This document shows, piece by piece, positions 19,861-27,690 of a stretch of 64,000 nucleotides of DNA; the first letter of the stretch is position 1; every line of letters begins with the position of its first letter. This DNA is from Streptomyces aquilus (GTDB lineage Bacteria; Actinomycetota; Actinomycetes; Streptomycetales; Streptomycetaceae): assembly GCF_003955715.1 (NCBI RefSeq), contig NZ_CP034463.1, positions 8,432,001-8,496,000 on the forward strand, in the 5' to 3' direction. The translations under genes and the position numbers were made by a program. The notes under the pieces were generated by a model. It saw nothing but the letters and a program-made list of their open reading frames with translations. It did no database searches and had not been told where the DNA came from.

Positions 19861-21210
19861 TCAGGCCGTCACGGTCGCCCGCTCGGCCGCCGTCTCCGGC
19901 GTGCGCTCGCCGAGCAGTTCCGTCGGGACCTTGTGGGTCTCGCGCGCCGAGAGCGCGGCGATGACCGGCGGCACGCACAGGGCCGCGGTGAACAGCGCCA
20001 CCGAGAACCAGTCGTCGCCGTCCGGGCCGGCGATCTCCGCGGCGAAGGTCACCGCGAACCCGGCCACGGCGAAGCCGATCTGGGTGCCGATGGCCATGCC
20101 GGACAGCCGGACCCGGGTCGAGAACATCTCGCCGTAGAAGGACGGCCACACGCCGTTCGCCGCGCTGTAGACCACGCCGAAGGCGATGATGCCGAGCAGC
20201 AGGATCAGCGGGTAGTTGCCCGTGGAGATCGCCCAGAGGTACAGGAACATCGCGATCGCGCTGCCCGTCGCGCCGACCAGGTAGACGGGACGGCGGCCGA
20301 TGCGGTCCGACAGCGTCGCCCACAGCGGGATCGCGGCCAGCGCGGCCAGGTTGGCCAGCGCGCCCACCCACAGCATCGAGGAACGGCTCATACCGACCGA
20401 GTCGCTCGTCGCGTAGGCCAGCGCCCAGACCGTGAAGATCGTCGAGACCGACGCGATGACCGCGCCCGCGATCACCCGCAGGACGTCCGCCCAGTGATGG
20501 CGCAGCAGGATCGCCAGCGGCATCTTCACGACGCCCTCGGTGACCGTCTGCTGCTCGAAGGCGGGAGTCTCGGCCAGGTTGCGGCGGATGAAGTAGCCGA
20601 CGACGGCCACCGCGATGCTCAGCCAGAACGGCACCCGCCAGCCCCAGGACAGCAGCTGGTCCTCGGGCATCGCGGCGATCGGGATGAAGGCGAGCGTGGC
20701 CAGCAGCTGGCCGCCCTGGGTGCCGCTGAGGGTGAAGCTGGTGAAGAAGCCGCGCCGGTGCGGCGGCGCGTGCTCCAGCGTCATGGAGTTGGCGCTGGCC
20801 TGCTCACCGGCCGCGGAGATGCCCTGGAGGACCCGGCACAGGACCAGCAGGACCGGGGCGAGCGTGCCGACCTGGGCGCGGGTGGGGAGGCAGCCGATGA
20901 GGAACGTCGACAGACCCATCAGGATCAGCGTGAAGACCATGATCTTCTTGCGGCCGAGCTTGTCGCCGAAGTGCCCGAGGAAGAGCGCGCCGACCGGGCG
21001 GGCGGCGTACGCGACACCGAACGTGGCCAGGGACAGCAGGGTCGCGGTGGCCGGGTCGGACTCGTCGAAGAAGACCTTGGGGAAGATCAGGGCGGCGGCG
21101 GACCCGTAGATGAAGAAGTCGTAGTACTCCAGCGCGCTGCCGATCCAGGCGGCGGTGGCCGCCTTGTTCGGCTGGCCGGGTGGCGCGGTGGCGGGGGAGG
21201 GGACGGACAC
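19861..21210 (-). CDS. MHS-family MFS transporter, probably shikimate/quinate-type
   Basis: A 449-residue metabolite:H+ symporter of the ShiA/KgtP/ProP branch. Family features: 'AAWIGSALEYYDFFIYGSAAALIFPKVFF' at helix 1, motif A 'GHFGDKLGRKKIMVFTL', and 'CRVLQGISAAGEQASANSMTLEHAPPHRRGFF'. The GTG at 21210 is chosen because AAAGGAG lies five bases upstream. Its promoter region contains a 24-bp dyad. Its neighbours convert shikimate or quinate to protocatechuate, so uptake of one of these acids is the likely role. Confidence 0.87.
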   Translation of the reverse strand: MSVPSPATAPPGQPNKAATAAWIGSALEYYDFFIYGSAAALIFPKVFFDESDPATATLLSLATFGVAYAARPVGALFLGHFGDKLGRKKIMVFTLILMGLSTFLIGCLPTRAQVGTLAPVLLVLCRVLQGISAAGEQASANSMTLEHAPPHRRGFFTSFTLSGTQGGQLLATLAFIPIAAMPEDQLLSWGWRVPFWLSIAVAVVGYFIRRNLAETPAFEQQTVTEGVVKMPLAILLRHHWADVLRVIAGAVIASVSTIFTVWALAYATSDSVGMSRSSMLWVGALANLAALAAIPLWATLSDRIGRRPVYLVGATGSAIAMFLYLWAISTGNYPLILLLGIIAFGVVYSAANGVWPSFYGEMFSTRVRLSGMAIGTQIGFAVAGFAVTFAAEIAGPDGDDWFSVALFTAALCVPPVIAALSARETHKVPTELLGERTPETAAERATVTA

Positions 21211-21286
21211 GGCGGCTCCTTTGGGGAACTCCAACGTAAGCGGAGTGAGCGGCGGGGAGGGAGAGGCCGGGTCTCGTGAACCCCGG

Positions 21287-21310
21287 CTAATTAACCCACT
21301 GGATAGTTAG
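21287..21310. promoter_or_regulatory. 24-bp operator-like dyad upstream of the MHS transporter
   Basis: The arms CTAATTAACC and GGATAGTTAG are near inverted copies of each other (8 of 10 positions) and flank four bases. The site lies 77 bp upstream of the transporter GTG. Half-site CTAACT recurs ahead of the shikimate dehydrogenase gene. The neighbouring TetR protein is the natural candidate to bind it. Confidence 0.6.
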
Positions 21311-21373
21311 TCCCGGTGGGTAGGGATGTTGCGCGCGTGTTTCCCCGCTGTCAAGAGGTCGGGCAGGCCGAAC

Positions 21374-22039
21374 TCAGTCCGCGATGCGGTCCGCCGTCAG
21401 GTACGCGATCACCATGTCGCCCAGCATGTTCCGGTAGTGCTCCCGCTGCGCCGGGTCGACCAGGTCGCGGCCGAAGAGGGCGCCGAAGGTGTGCCGGTTG
21501 GCGACCCGGAAGAAGCAGAAGGAGCTGATCATCGCGTGCAGGTCGACGGCGTCCACGTCGGCCGTGAACAGCCCGGAGTCCTGGCCGGACTTCAGGATGC
21601 GGCGGATCACGTCCAGGGCCGGCGAGCCGATCCTGCCGAGCTTCTCGGAGGCGGCGATGTGCTCGGCCTCATGGATGTTCTCGATGCTGACCAGCCGGAT
21701 GAAGTCGGGGTGCGCCTCGTGGTGGTCGAAGGTCAGCTCCGCCAGCCGCCGGATGGCCGCGACCGGGTCGAGGTGCTCGACGTCCAGCCCCTGCTCGGCC
21801 TCGCGGATCACGCCGTACGCCCGCTCCAGGACGGCCGTGAAGAGCTGCTCCTTGCCGCCGAAGTAGTAGTAGATCATCCGCTTGGTGGTGCTGGTGAGGG
21901 CCGCGATGTCGTCGACGCGGGCCCCGGCGAAGCCGACCCGGGCGAACTCGCGCGTGGCCACGTCGAGGATCTCGGCCTTGGTGCGGGCGGCGTCACGGAT
22001 GCGCCCGCCTGGTCGTGCCGGTTCTTCGACGCTGGTCAT
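21374..22039 (-). CDS. TetR family transcriptional regulator
   Basis: A 221-residue regulator. The DNA-binding region 'RTKAEILDVATREFARVGFAGARVDDIAALTSTTKRMIYYYFGGKEQLF' (residues about 20-68) is typical of TetR proteins, and the C-terminal domain resembles those controlling aromatic-acid catabolism. The ATG at 22039 follows GAAGGA; the extension to 22132 lacks such a site. It sits between the transporter gene and the divergent shikimate dehydrogenase/dehydratase genes, so it most likely controls both. Confidence 0.87.
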   Translation of the reverse strand: MTSVEEPARPGGRIRDAARTKAEILDVATREFARVGFAGARVDDIAALTSTTKRMIYYYFGGKEQLFTAVLERAYGVIREAEQGLDVEHLDPVAAIRRLAELTFDHHEAHPDFIRLVSIENIHEAEHIAASEKLGRIGSPALDVIRRILKSGQDSGLFTADVDAVDLHAMISSFCFFRVANRHTFGALFGRDLVDPAQREHYRNMLGDMVIAYLTADRIAD

Positions 22040-22153
22040 CGGGTTCCTTCGGGCGTAGGGCGAGGCTGCGGGGCCGCGTGCCGCAGATTCTAGAAGGCCC
22101 CCACCCCCGAGCGGCGGGTGAGGGCTTCCCAAGCGGATGCTCCCGGTGCTATG

Positions 22154-22168
22154 ACTAACTCACTAGTT
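22154..22168. promoter_or_regulatory. Operator-like dyad upstream of shikimate dehydrogenase
   Basis: AACT-CACT-AGTT (22157-22168) is a dyad preceded by ACT, giving the half-site CTAACT also seen at 21287-21310. It lies about 30 bp ahead of the GTG start at 22199, where a repressor would block the promoter. Confidence 0.5.
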
Positions 22169-22198
22169 CGTACATTGTGAGCCGCTCAGGAGGTCCGC

Positions 22199-23074
22199 GT
22201 GGCCAAGGACTCGTTTCTCGTCGGACTGATCGGCGCGGGCATCGGCCCGTCCCTCAGCCCCGCCCTGCACGAGCGGGAGGCCGACCGGCAAGGGCTGCGC
22301 TACCTGTACCGGCTCATCGACATCGACGTCCTCGGCGTCCCGCCGGAGGCGGTCGGCGACCTGGTGCGCTCCGCCCGCGACCTCGGCTTCGACGGGCTCA
22401 ACATCACCCATCCGTGCAAGCAACTGGTCATCGAGCACCTCGACGGGCTGTCCGCGCAGGCCGAGGCGCTCGGCGCGGTCAACACGGTCGTCTTCGAGGG
22501 CGGCCGGGCCGTCGGCCACAACACCGACGTCACCGGCTTCGCCGCCTCCTTCGCCCGCGGTCTGCCGGACGTACCGCTGGAGCGGGTCGTGCAGCTCGGC
22601 GCGGGCGGGGCCGGTGCGGCCGTCGCGCACGCCACGCTCACCCTCGGCGCCGAGCGGGTCACCGTGGTCGACGCGCTGGCCGACCGGGCGGCCGCCCTCG
22701 CCGCCTCCCTCGACCGCCACTTCGGCGCGGGCCGGGCCGCCCACGCGACCCCCGACCGGCTGCCGCAGCTCCTCGCGGACGCCGACGGCATCGTCCACGC
22801 CACCCCCACCGGCATGGCCGCCCACCCCGGCCTGCCCTTCCCCGCCGAGCTCCTGCACCCCGGGCTGTGGGTCGCCGAAGTCGTCTACCGCCCGCTGGAG
22901 ACGGAACTGCTCGGCACGGCCCGCGCGATCGGCTGCGCCACCCTCGACGGCGGCGGGATGGCCGCCTTCCAGGCCGCGGACGCGTTCCGTCTCTTCACCG
23001 GCCGGGAACCCGACGCGGCCCGCATGCTCGCGGACATCGGGGAACTGGCGGGCGCCGTCAGCGCACCGAAGTAG
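22199..23074 (+). CDS. Shikimate/quinate dehydrogenase
   Basis: A 291-residue AroE-family enzyme. The substrate domain has 'IGAGIGPSLSPALHEREADRQGLRYLYRLID' with the Ser pair that binds the carboxylate and the catalytic Lys in 'NITHPCKQLVIEHLD' (Cys replaces the usual Phe). 'GAVNTVVFEGGRAVGHNTDVTGF' follows, and the nucleotide site is 'QLGAGGAGAAVAHA'. The GTG has AGGAGG just upstream. The nucleotide loop lacks the NRT/RxxS basic signature of NADP-specific AroE, which fits a catabolic NAD-dependent enzyme. It is followed 14 bp later by the dehydratase gene. Confidence 0.88.
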   Translation: MAKDSFLVGLIGAGIGPSLSPALHEREADRQGLRYLYRLIDIDVLGVPPEAVGDLVRSARDLGFDGLNITHPCKQLVIEHLDGLSAQAEALGAVNTVVFEGGRAVGHNTDVTGFAASFARGLPDVPLERVVQLGAGGAGAAVAHATLTLGAERVTVVDALADRAAALAASLDRHFGAGRAAHATPDRLPQLLADADGIVHATPTGMAAHPGLPFPAELLHPGLWVAEVVYRPLETELLGTARAIGCATLDGGGMAAFQAADAFRLFTGREPDAARMLADIGELAGAVSAPK

Positions 23075-23088
23075 GAAGGGGCAGCGCC

Positions 23089-24897
23089 GTGCGTACGTCC
23101 ATCGCCACCGTCTCCCTCAGCGGCTCCCTCACCGAGAAGCTCACGGCCGCCTCCCGGGCCGGCTTCGACGGCGTGGAGATCTTCGAGAACGACCTGCTCG
23201 CCAGCCCCCTCGCCCCGGAGGAGATCCGGGCGAGGTGCGCGGACCTGGGCCTGCGCATCGACCTCTACCAACCCATGCGGGACATGGAGGCGGTACCGGC
23301 CGACGTGTTCGCGTCCAACCTGCGCCGGGCCCGGCACAAGTTCGAGCTGATGAGCCGCCTCGGCGCCGACACCGTCCTCGTCTGCTCCAGCGTGCACCCG
23401 CTGGCGGTGGACGACGACGCACTGGCCGCCGGGCAGCTGCGCGAACTCGCCGGTCTGGCCCAGGAGTTCGGCATCCGGGTCGCCTACGAGGCGCTCGCCT
23501 GGGGCCGGCACGTGAGCACGTACGAGCACGCCTGGAACATCGTCGAGGCGGCCGACCACCCCGCGCTCGGCACCTGCCTGGACAGCTTCCACATCCTCTC
23601 CCGCGGCAGCGACCCCAAGGGCATCGAGGACATCCCCGGCGAGAAGATCTTCTTCCTCCAGCTGGCCGACGCCCCGCTGCTGGCGATGGACGTCCTCCAG
23701 TGGAGCCGCCACTACCGCTGCTTCCCGGGCCAGGGCGGCTTCGACGTGGCGGACCTGGTCCGCCGGGTCCTGCACACGGGGTACGCCGGGCCGCTGTCCC
23801 TGGAGGTCTTCAACGACGTCTACCGGCAGGCCGAGGCGGGCCCCACGGCGGTGGACGCCCACCGCTCGCTGCTCCTGCTCCAGGAGACGGTCGGCGTCAC
23901 GGCCCCGCCAGCACCCGTCGTCCCCACGGGCGTGGCCTTCGCCGAACTGGTCACGCCGGACGCCGAACCGGTCGCCTCGCTGCTCGGCGCGCTCGGCTTC
24001 ACCCGCACGGCACGGCACCGCAGCAAGCCGGTGGACCTGTGGCAGCAGGGCGAGGCGCGGGTGCTCGTGAACACGGGGCCGGCGGGCCGCCGTGACGGCA
24101 CGAGCCTCGCCGCGATCGGCCTGGAGTCACCCGACCCGGCCGGAGCGGCCCTGCGGGCGGAGGCACTCCTCGCGCCGGTGCTGCCGCGGCGGCGAGCTGC
24201 GGCGGACGCCCCGCTGGACGCGGTGGCGGCACCGGACGGCACGGAGCTGTTCTTCTGCGCGACGGACCGCGCCGAACTGCCCAACTGGCGCGCCGACTTC
24301 GAGGACGTGGCGCACGAGAGCGGTCCCGGTGGCGTACGCGGGAGCTCGGGTGGCGTGCGCGGGATCGACCATCTCGCCCTCGCCCAGCCCTGGCACCAGT
24401 TCGACGAGGCGGCGCTCTTCCACCGCAGCGTGCTCGGGCTGCACGCCCAGGAGAGCGTGGACGTCGCCGACCCGTACGGCCTGATGCGCAGCCGCGCGGT
24501 GACGAACGCGGACGGCAGCGTGCGGATCGCCCTGTCGGTGGGCGCGGCCCCGAGCGACGACACCGTGCACGCACAGCACATCGCCCTGGCGACGGACGAC
24601 GTGGTGACGGCGGCGCGCCGCTTCCGGGAGGCGGGCGGTCGCGTCCTGCCGATCCCGGCCAACTACTACGACGACCTGGCCGCCCGATTCGAGTTCGCCG
24701 AGGGCGAGTTGGAGGCGTACCGCGAGCTCGGCATCCTCTACGACCGGGACGCGTACGGCGAGTTCCGGCACTGCTACACCCGCACGGTCGGCCGCGTCTT
24801 CTTCGAACTCGCCCAGCGGGACGGCGGCTACCGGGGCTACGGCGCCCAGAACGCGCCGGTGCGGCTGGCCGCGCAGCACACGGTCACTGGCGGCTGA
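23089..24897 (+). CDS. 3-Dehydroshikimate dehydratase fused to an HPPD-like domain (QsuB-like)
   Basis: A 602-residue two-domain protein. Residues about 1-270 form a TIM-barrel sugar-phosphate isomerase/epimerase-like domain ('GFDGVEIFENDLLA', 'VAYEALAWGRHVSTYEHAW', 'LSLEVFNDVYRQA'), as in bacterial 3-dehydroshikimate dehydratases, which form protocatechuate. Residues about 285-600 are two VOC modules of the 4-hydroxyphenylpyruvate dioxygenase fold, with 'GIDHLALAQPW', 'HIALATDDVVTAARRFREAGGRVLPIPANYYDDL' and the final metal Glu in 'GRVFFELAQRDGGYRGYGAQNAP'. This fusion is the QsuB/AsbF-related catabolic form. With the upstream dehydrogenase it should turn shikimate or quinate into protocatechuate. 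No protocatechuate dioxygenase gene is in this window. Confidence 0.88.
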   Translation: MRTSIATVSLSGSLTEKLTAASRAGFDGVEIFENDLLASPLAPEEIRARCADLGLRIDLYQPMRDMEAVPADVFASNLRRARHKFELMSRLGADTVLVCSSVHPLAVDDDALAAGQLRELAGLAQEFGIRVAYEALAWGRHVSTYEHAWNIVEAADHPALGTCLDSFHILSRGSDPKGIEDIPGEKIFFLQLADAPLLAMDVLQWSRHYRCFPGQGGFDVADLVRRVLHTGYAGPLSLEVFNDVYRQAEAGPTAVDAHRSLLLLQETVGVTAPPAPVVPTGVAFAELVTPDAEPVASLLGALGFTRTARHRSKPVDLWQQGEARVLVNTGPAGRRDGTSLAAIGLESPDPAGAALRAEALLAPVLPRRRAAADAPLDAVAAPDGTELFFCATDRAELPNWRADFEDVAHESGPGGVRGSSGGVRGIDHLALAQPWHQFDEAALFHRSVLGLHAQESVDVADPYGLMRSRAVTNADGSVRIALSVGAAPSDDTVHAQHIALATDDVVTAARRFREAGGRVLPIPANYYDDLAARFEFAEGELEAYRELGILYDRDAYGEFRHCYTRTVGRVFFELAQRDGGYRGYGAQNAPVRLAAQHTVTGG

Positions 24898-26314
24898 CGG
24901 TGCGGGTGATGCCGGTGAAGACGGTGGTGGCGAGGACCCAACCCGCGATGACGAGGGCGTAGGAGAGCGCCTGGTAGCCGCCCTTCGGGGCGAAGGCGCC
25001 CTCCTGCCCGAAGCCGATCACCGGTAGCAGCAGGTCGAGGGTGAAGAACACCGGGTTGAAATCCGGGTGTTCGGACGCCTTGAGCGGCGGCGGCTCGTGC
25101 ACGGCGTACGCGATGGAGCCGACGGCGAGGAGCGAGAGCAGCCAGGCCAGGGCACGCAGGGGGCGGAATCCGTAGCCGACGGTGACGTCCTGGAGGTGAC
25201 CCCACAGGCGGCCGTACCAGGCACGGGTGGTGCGCAGCCGGCGCTGCTTGGCGAGCTGCACCAGCCGGGCGGCGTGGTCGTCGCCGATGCGCTGGTACAA
25301 CGCGGTCAACTGCTCGTAGGCGTGCGGGACATAGCCGTCGATGTCCCGCCGCAACACGGGCAGCCAGCGCTCGGCGGGGACGTGCGGGGACAGCATGGTG
25401 TAGCTGAGGCCGTTGAGCCGTACCCCACCGGCCAGGGTCTCGGGTGCCACCCGCAGCAGGTCGGTCTGGGTCTGCCGGAAGTTCACCGAACCCTGAAGGG
25501 GCTCGGCCTCGTTGAGCCACAACTCCCCGATCACGGCGCTGCTCGCCTGGAGCACGGTGTGGCCAGGGTGCGACAACCGGGAGTGGGCGAGATCGAGCCG
25601 GCCGGTGACGCGGGCCCCGCGCAGGTCGATCCGGCCCCGGGCGGTGAGGCGTCTGGCGTGCACGTCGGAGGCCACGGTGAGGGTCTGGGCGTCGATGGCG
25701 GTGCCGCCGGGGTTGTCCAGCACCGCGTCCATGAGGTTGACGGACGCGTCGACGGAGGCGTCGTTGCACACCATCCGGCCGTGGACCCGGATGCCGGGGG
25801 CCACCAGGTCTTCCCCCACCGAGGCGTGGTTGAGGCGCAGGGCGGGTTCGTCGGAGTCGTCGGGAGCGCGGAACTCGGCGCGGTCCATGAACAGAGCCCC
25901 GCCGACATGGGCGCCGCCGAGCGTCACGGGCCCCTCGAACCGGCAGTCCGTCAGCCGGAGCACACCCTCCACCCGCAGGGTCGCGCCCGCCAGGCCGGGC
26001 AGCACCGACCCCCGGAGATTGAGCTGCCGGAACTGACCGCCGTACAGCCGCGGGGCCTCGTCGAACTCGCAATGGCTCAGCCGCACGACCCGCTCCACCG
26101 TCCCGTGCTGGACGTCGAGCACGCCGGTGATCCTCGCCCCCGCCACCTTCAATGCGGCGATCTCCCCGTCCTGAAGGGGCCCGTTCACCATCAGCGCCCG
26201 CAACACCACCGCCCGCACCACCCGTTCGGGGCTGCCGTGAAAGTCCACGGCCGCCCCCGTCGGGTACGCCTCCCACACCCGCAGCTCGGCCGGCGTCAGA
26301 TCATTGAGGTCCAT
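24884..26314 (-). CDS. Predicted beta-helix protein with C-terminal membrane segments
   Basis: A 476-residue protein I do not recognise as an enzyme. Residues about 70-330 consist of short repeats ending in hydrophobic/LDL-like steps ('VLDVQHGTVERVVRLSHCEF', 'GRIDLRGARVTGRLDLAHSRL'), suggesting a right-handed beta-helix or pentapeptide-like fold. Two hydrophobic segments occupy the C-terminus ('ALAWLLSLLAVGSIAYAV' and 'YALVIAGWVLATTVFTGI'). Streptomyces homologues are often labelled membrane-associated oxidoreductase, but I see no cofactor site. Its 3' end overlaps the converging dehydratase gene by 14 bases. Confidence 0.75.
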   Translation of the reverse strand: MDLNDLTPAELRVWEAYPTGAAVDFHGSPERVVRAVVLRALMVNGPLQDGEIAALKVAGARITGVLDVQHGTVERVVRLSHCEFDEAPRLYGGQFRQLNLRGSVLPGLAGATLRVEGVLRLTDCRFEGPVTLGGAHVGGALFMDRAEFRAPDDSDEPALRLNHASVGEDLVAPGIRVHGRMVCNDASVDASVNLMDAVLDNPGGTAIDAQTLTVASDVHARRLTARGRIDLRGARVTGRLDLAHSRLSHPGHTVLQASSAVIGELWLNEAEPLQGSVNFRQTQTDLLRVAPETLAGGVRLNGLSYTMLSPHVPAERWLPVLRRDIDGYVPHAYEQLTALYQRIGDDHAARLVQLAKQRRLRTTRAWYGRLWGHLQDVTVGYGFRPLRALAWLLSLLAVGSIAYAVHEPPPLKASEHPDFNPVFFTLDLLLPVIGFGQEGAFAPKGGYQALSYALVIAGWVLATTVFTGITRTVSRQ

Positions 26315-26325
26315 CAAGCGGGACT

Positions 26326-27690
26326 CTAGTGCCACACCTCCGCATGGCGCCGGTGTGTCGCGGTGAGCCCGTGCACGAAGAACCGCTCGTAGTACTCCCG
26401 CTCCACGTGATGTGCCTGGAGCCAGACCCCCGGCACATGGATGGCGTCGGTGTGGGCCGGGAAGCGGCGGTGGGTGCGCAGGACGTACGCGCAGATGTCG
26501 CGGGCGCAGTCGACGACCCGTTCCTCGTACTCGCTGGCCTCGGCCAGGTACCGCTGCTCGTAGTCCTCCTTGTAGATGCGGGTGAAGACGTCCTTGTCGG
26601 TGTAGATCCCGCCGGTGCCGAACTTCGACGCGATGACCGAATCCACCGCGTCCGACATGGACTTGTGCGCCGGGGGACAGGCCGCCGCGATGAGGGGCTC
26701 GCCCTCCGGTGACGTCAGCCCCACCGGGTGGGAGCGCAGGGCCGCGTACTTGGGCAGCGGGACGTGCCAGCGCCAGACGTCGGCGAGCCGCCAGCGCGGC
26801 GTGACGAAGGTGAAGCCGAGCATCCTGCCGTAGGCGCGGGAGAACTTCGGGTCGCCCAGGGCTATCTGGGGGTTGATCGACGCGTGGATCCAGGCGCCCA
26901 GGCCCATCGCCTCCGCCGTCAGCATGAGGTTCTGGAGGAGCAGATCGGCCTCGATCTGGGTGCGCATGGGGCCCAGCGCGCCCAGCGGAAGCTTCAGGTC
27001 GGCGTTGAGGAAGCCGTTGCGGACCCACTTCTTCACGCCTGCCGGGCGGTAGAAGTTGCGGTCGTCGACCAACGTCGGGCGGGCGCCGTCCGGTTGGGTC
27101 AGCAGGTACATCAGGGCGTTGATGTACTGGTGGGAGAGGTCCACGACCGGGAACAGGACCGTCGTCCCCGGCAGGTTGGACAGGAAGCGGTTGGAGTCCA
27201 GGTACGCCGGGAAGTCCCGCTTCGGGACGTCCAGTCGGTGGTCGAGCACCCGCACCTTCGCCTCACGGGCCCGCGCCAGCAGAGCGGCCTCCGTGAAAGG
27301 CTCCTGCGGCGCCGGCGGGAGCTTGCGCAGGTAGTAGGTGCCCGTGTCGTTGACGAGGAAGAAGTGCGTGCCCTGCGCGTTGTCGGGGCTGCCCGCGGTG
27401 CGTCCGGCCATGGTCAGGTTGGGCTTGGCCATGATGGGCGAGCCGTCGCGGGGGTCCTCGAAGGGGCGGTCCGGCATGGTCAGCCCGGTACAGCCGGTCA
27501 CCGCGATGAGCAGCGCCTCCTCCAGCTCGGACAGCGGCTCGGGGGAGTGCGGCGAGCGGTAGCTCATCGAGCCGGCCGGCACGGAGGCGCCCCGGCTGAC
27601 CCGATGCGTACGGCGCTGCCAGAGCGTCTCCAGCAAGGGGCGGGCGAGAACGTCGTCCAGGCCCGCGTCCCTGCCGTCGGCCGCGTTCAC
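26326..27690 (-). CDS. Nitroreductase-like protein coupled to the heme dioxygenase
   Basis: A 454-residue protein whose core resembles a nitroreductase: 'LARPLLETLWQRRTHRVSRG' near the N-terminus, 'LEEALLIAVTGCTGL', and 'IEADLLLQNLMLTAEAMGLGAWIHASI', where flavin reductases bind FMN. It is about twice the usual nitroreductase length, with added loops and a C-terminal extension. The GTG at 27690 overlaps the stop of the heme dioxygenase gene (GTGA), so the two proteins are made together. A flavin-dependent reduction of the dioxygenase product is plausible but not proven. Confidence 0.65.
   Translation of the reverse strand: MNAADGRDAGLDDVLARPLLETLWQRRTHRVSRGASVPAGSMSYRSPHSPEPLSELEEALLIAVTGCTGLTMPDRPFEDPRDGSPIMAKPNLTMAGRTAGSPDNAQGTHFFLVNDTGTYYLRKLPPAPQEPFTEAALLARAREAKVRVLDHRLDVPKRDFPAYLDSNRFLSNLPGTTVLFPVVDLSHQYINALMYLLTQPDGARPTLVDDRNFYRPAGVKKWVRNGFLNADLKLPLGALGPMRTQIEADLLLQNLMLTAEAMGLGAWIHASINPQIALGDPKFSRAYGRMLGFTFVTPRWRLADVWRWHVPLPKYAALRSHPVGLTSPEGEPLIAAACPPAHKSMSDAVDSVIASKFGTGGIYTDKDVFTRIYKEDYEQRYLAEASEYEERVVDCARDICAYVLRTHRRFPAHTDAIHVPGVWLQAHHVEREYYERFFVHGLTATHRRHAEVWH

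Noticed and set aside
19933..21279. Long open frame antisense to the MHS transporter
   Set aside because: Low-complexity Arg/Gly/Glu protein without membrane segments or motifs; the transporter frame explains the sequence.
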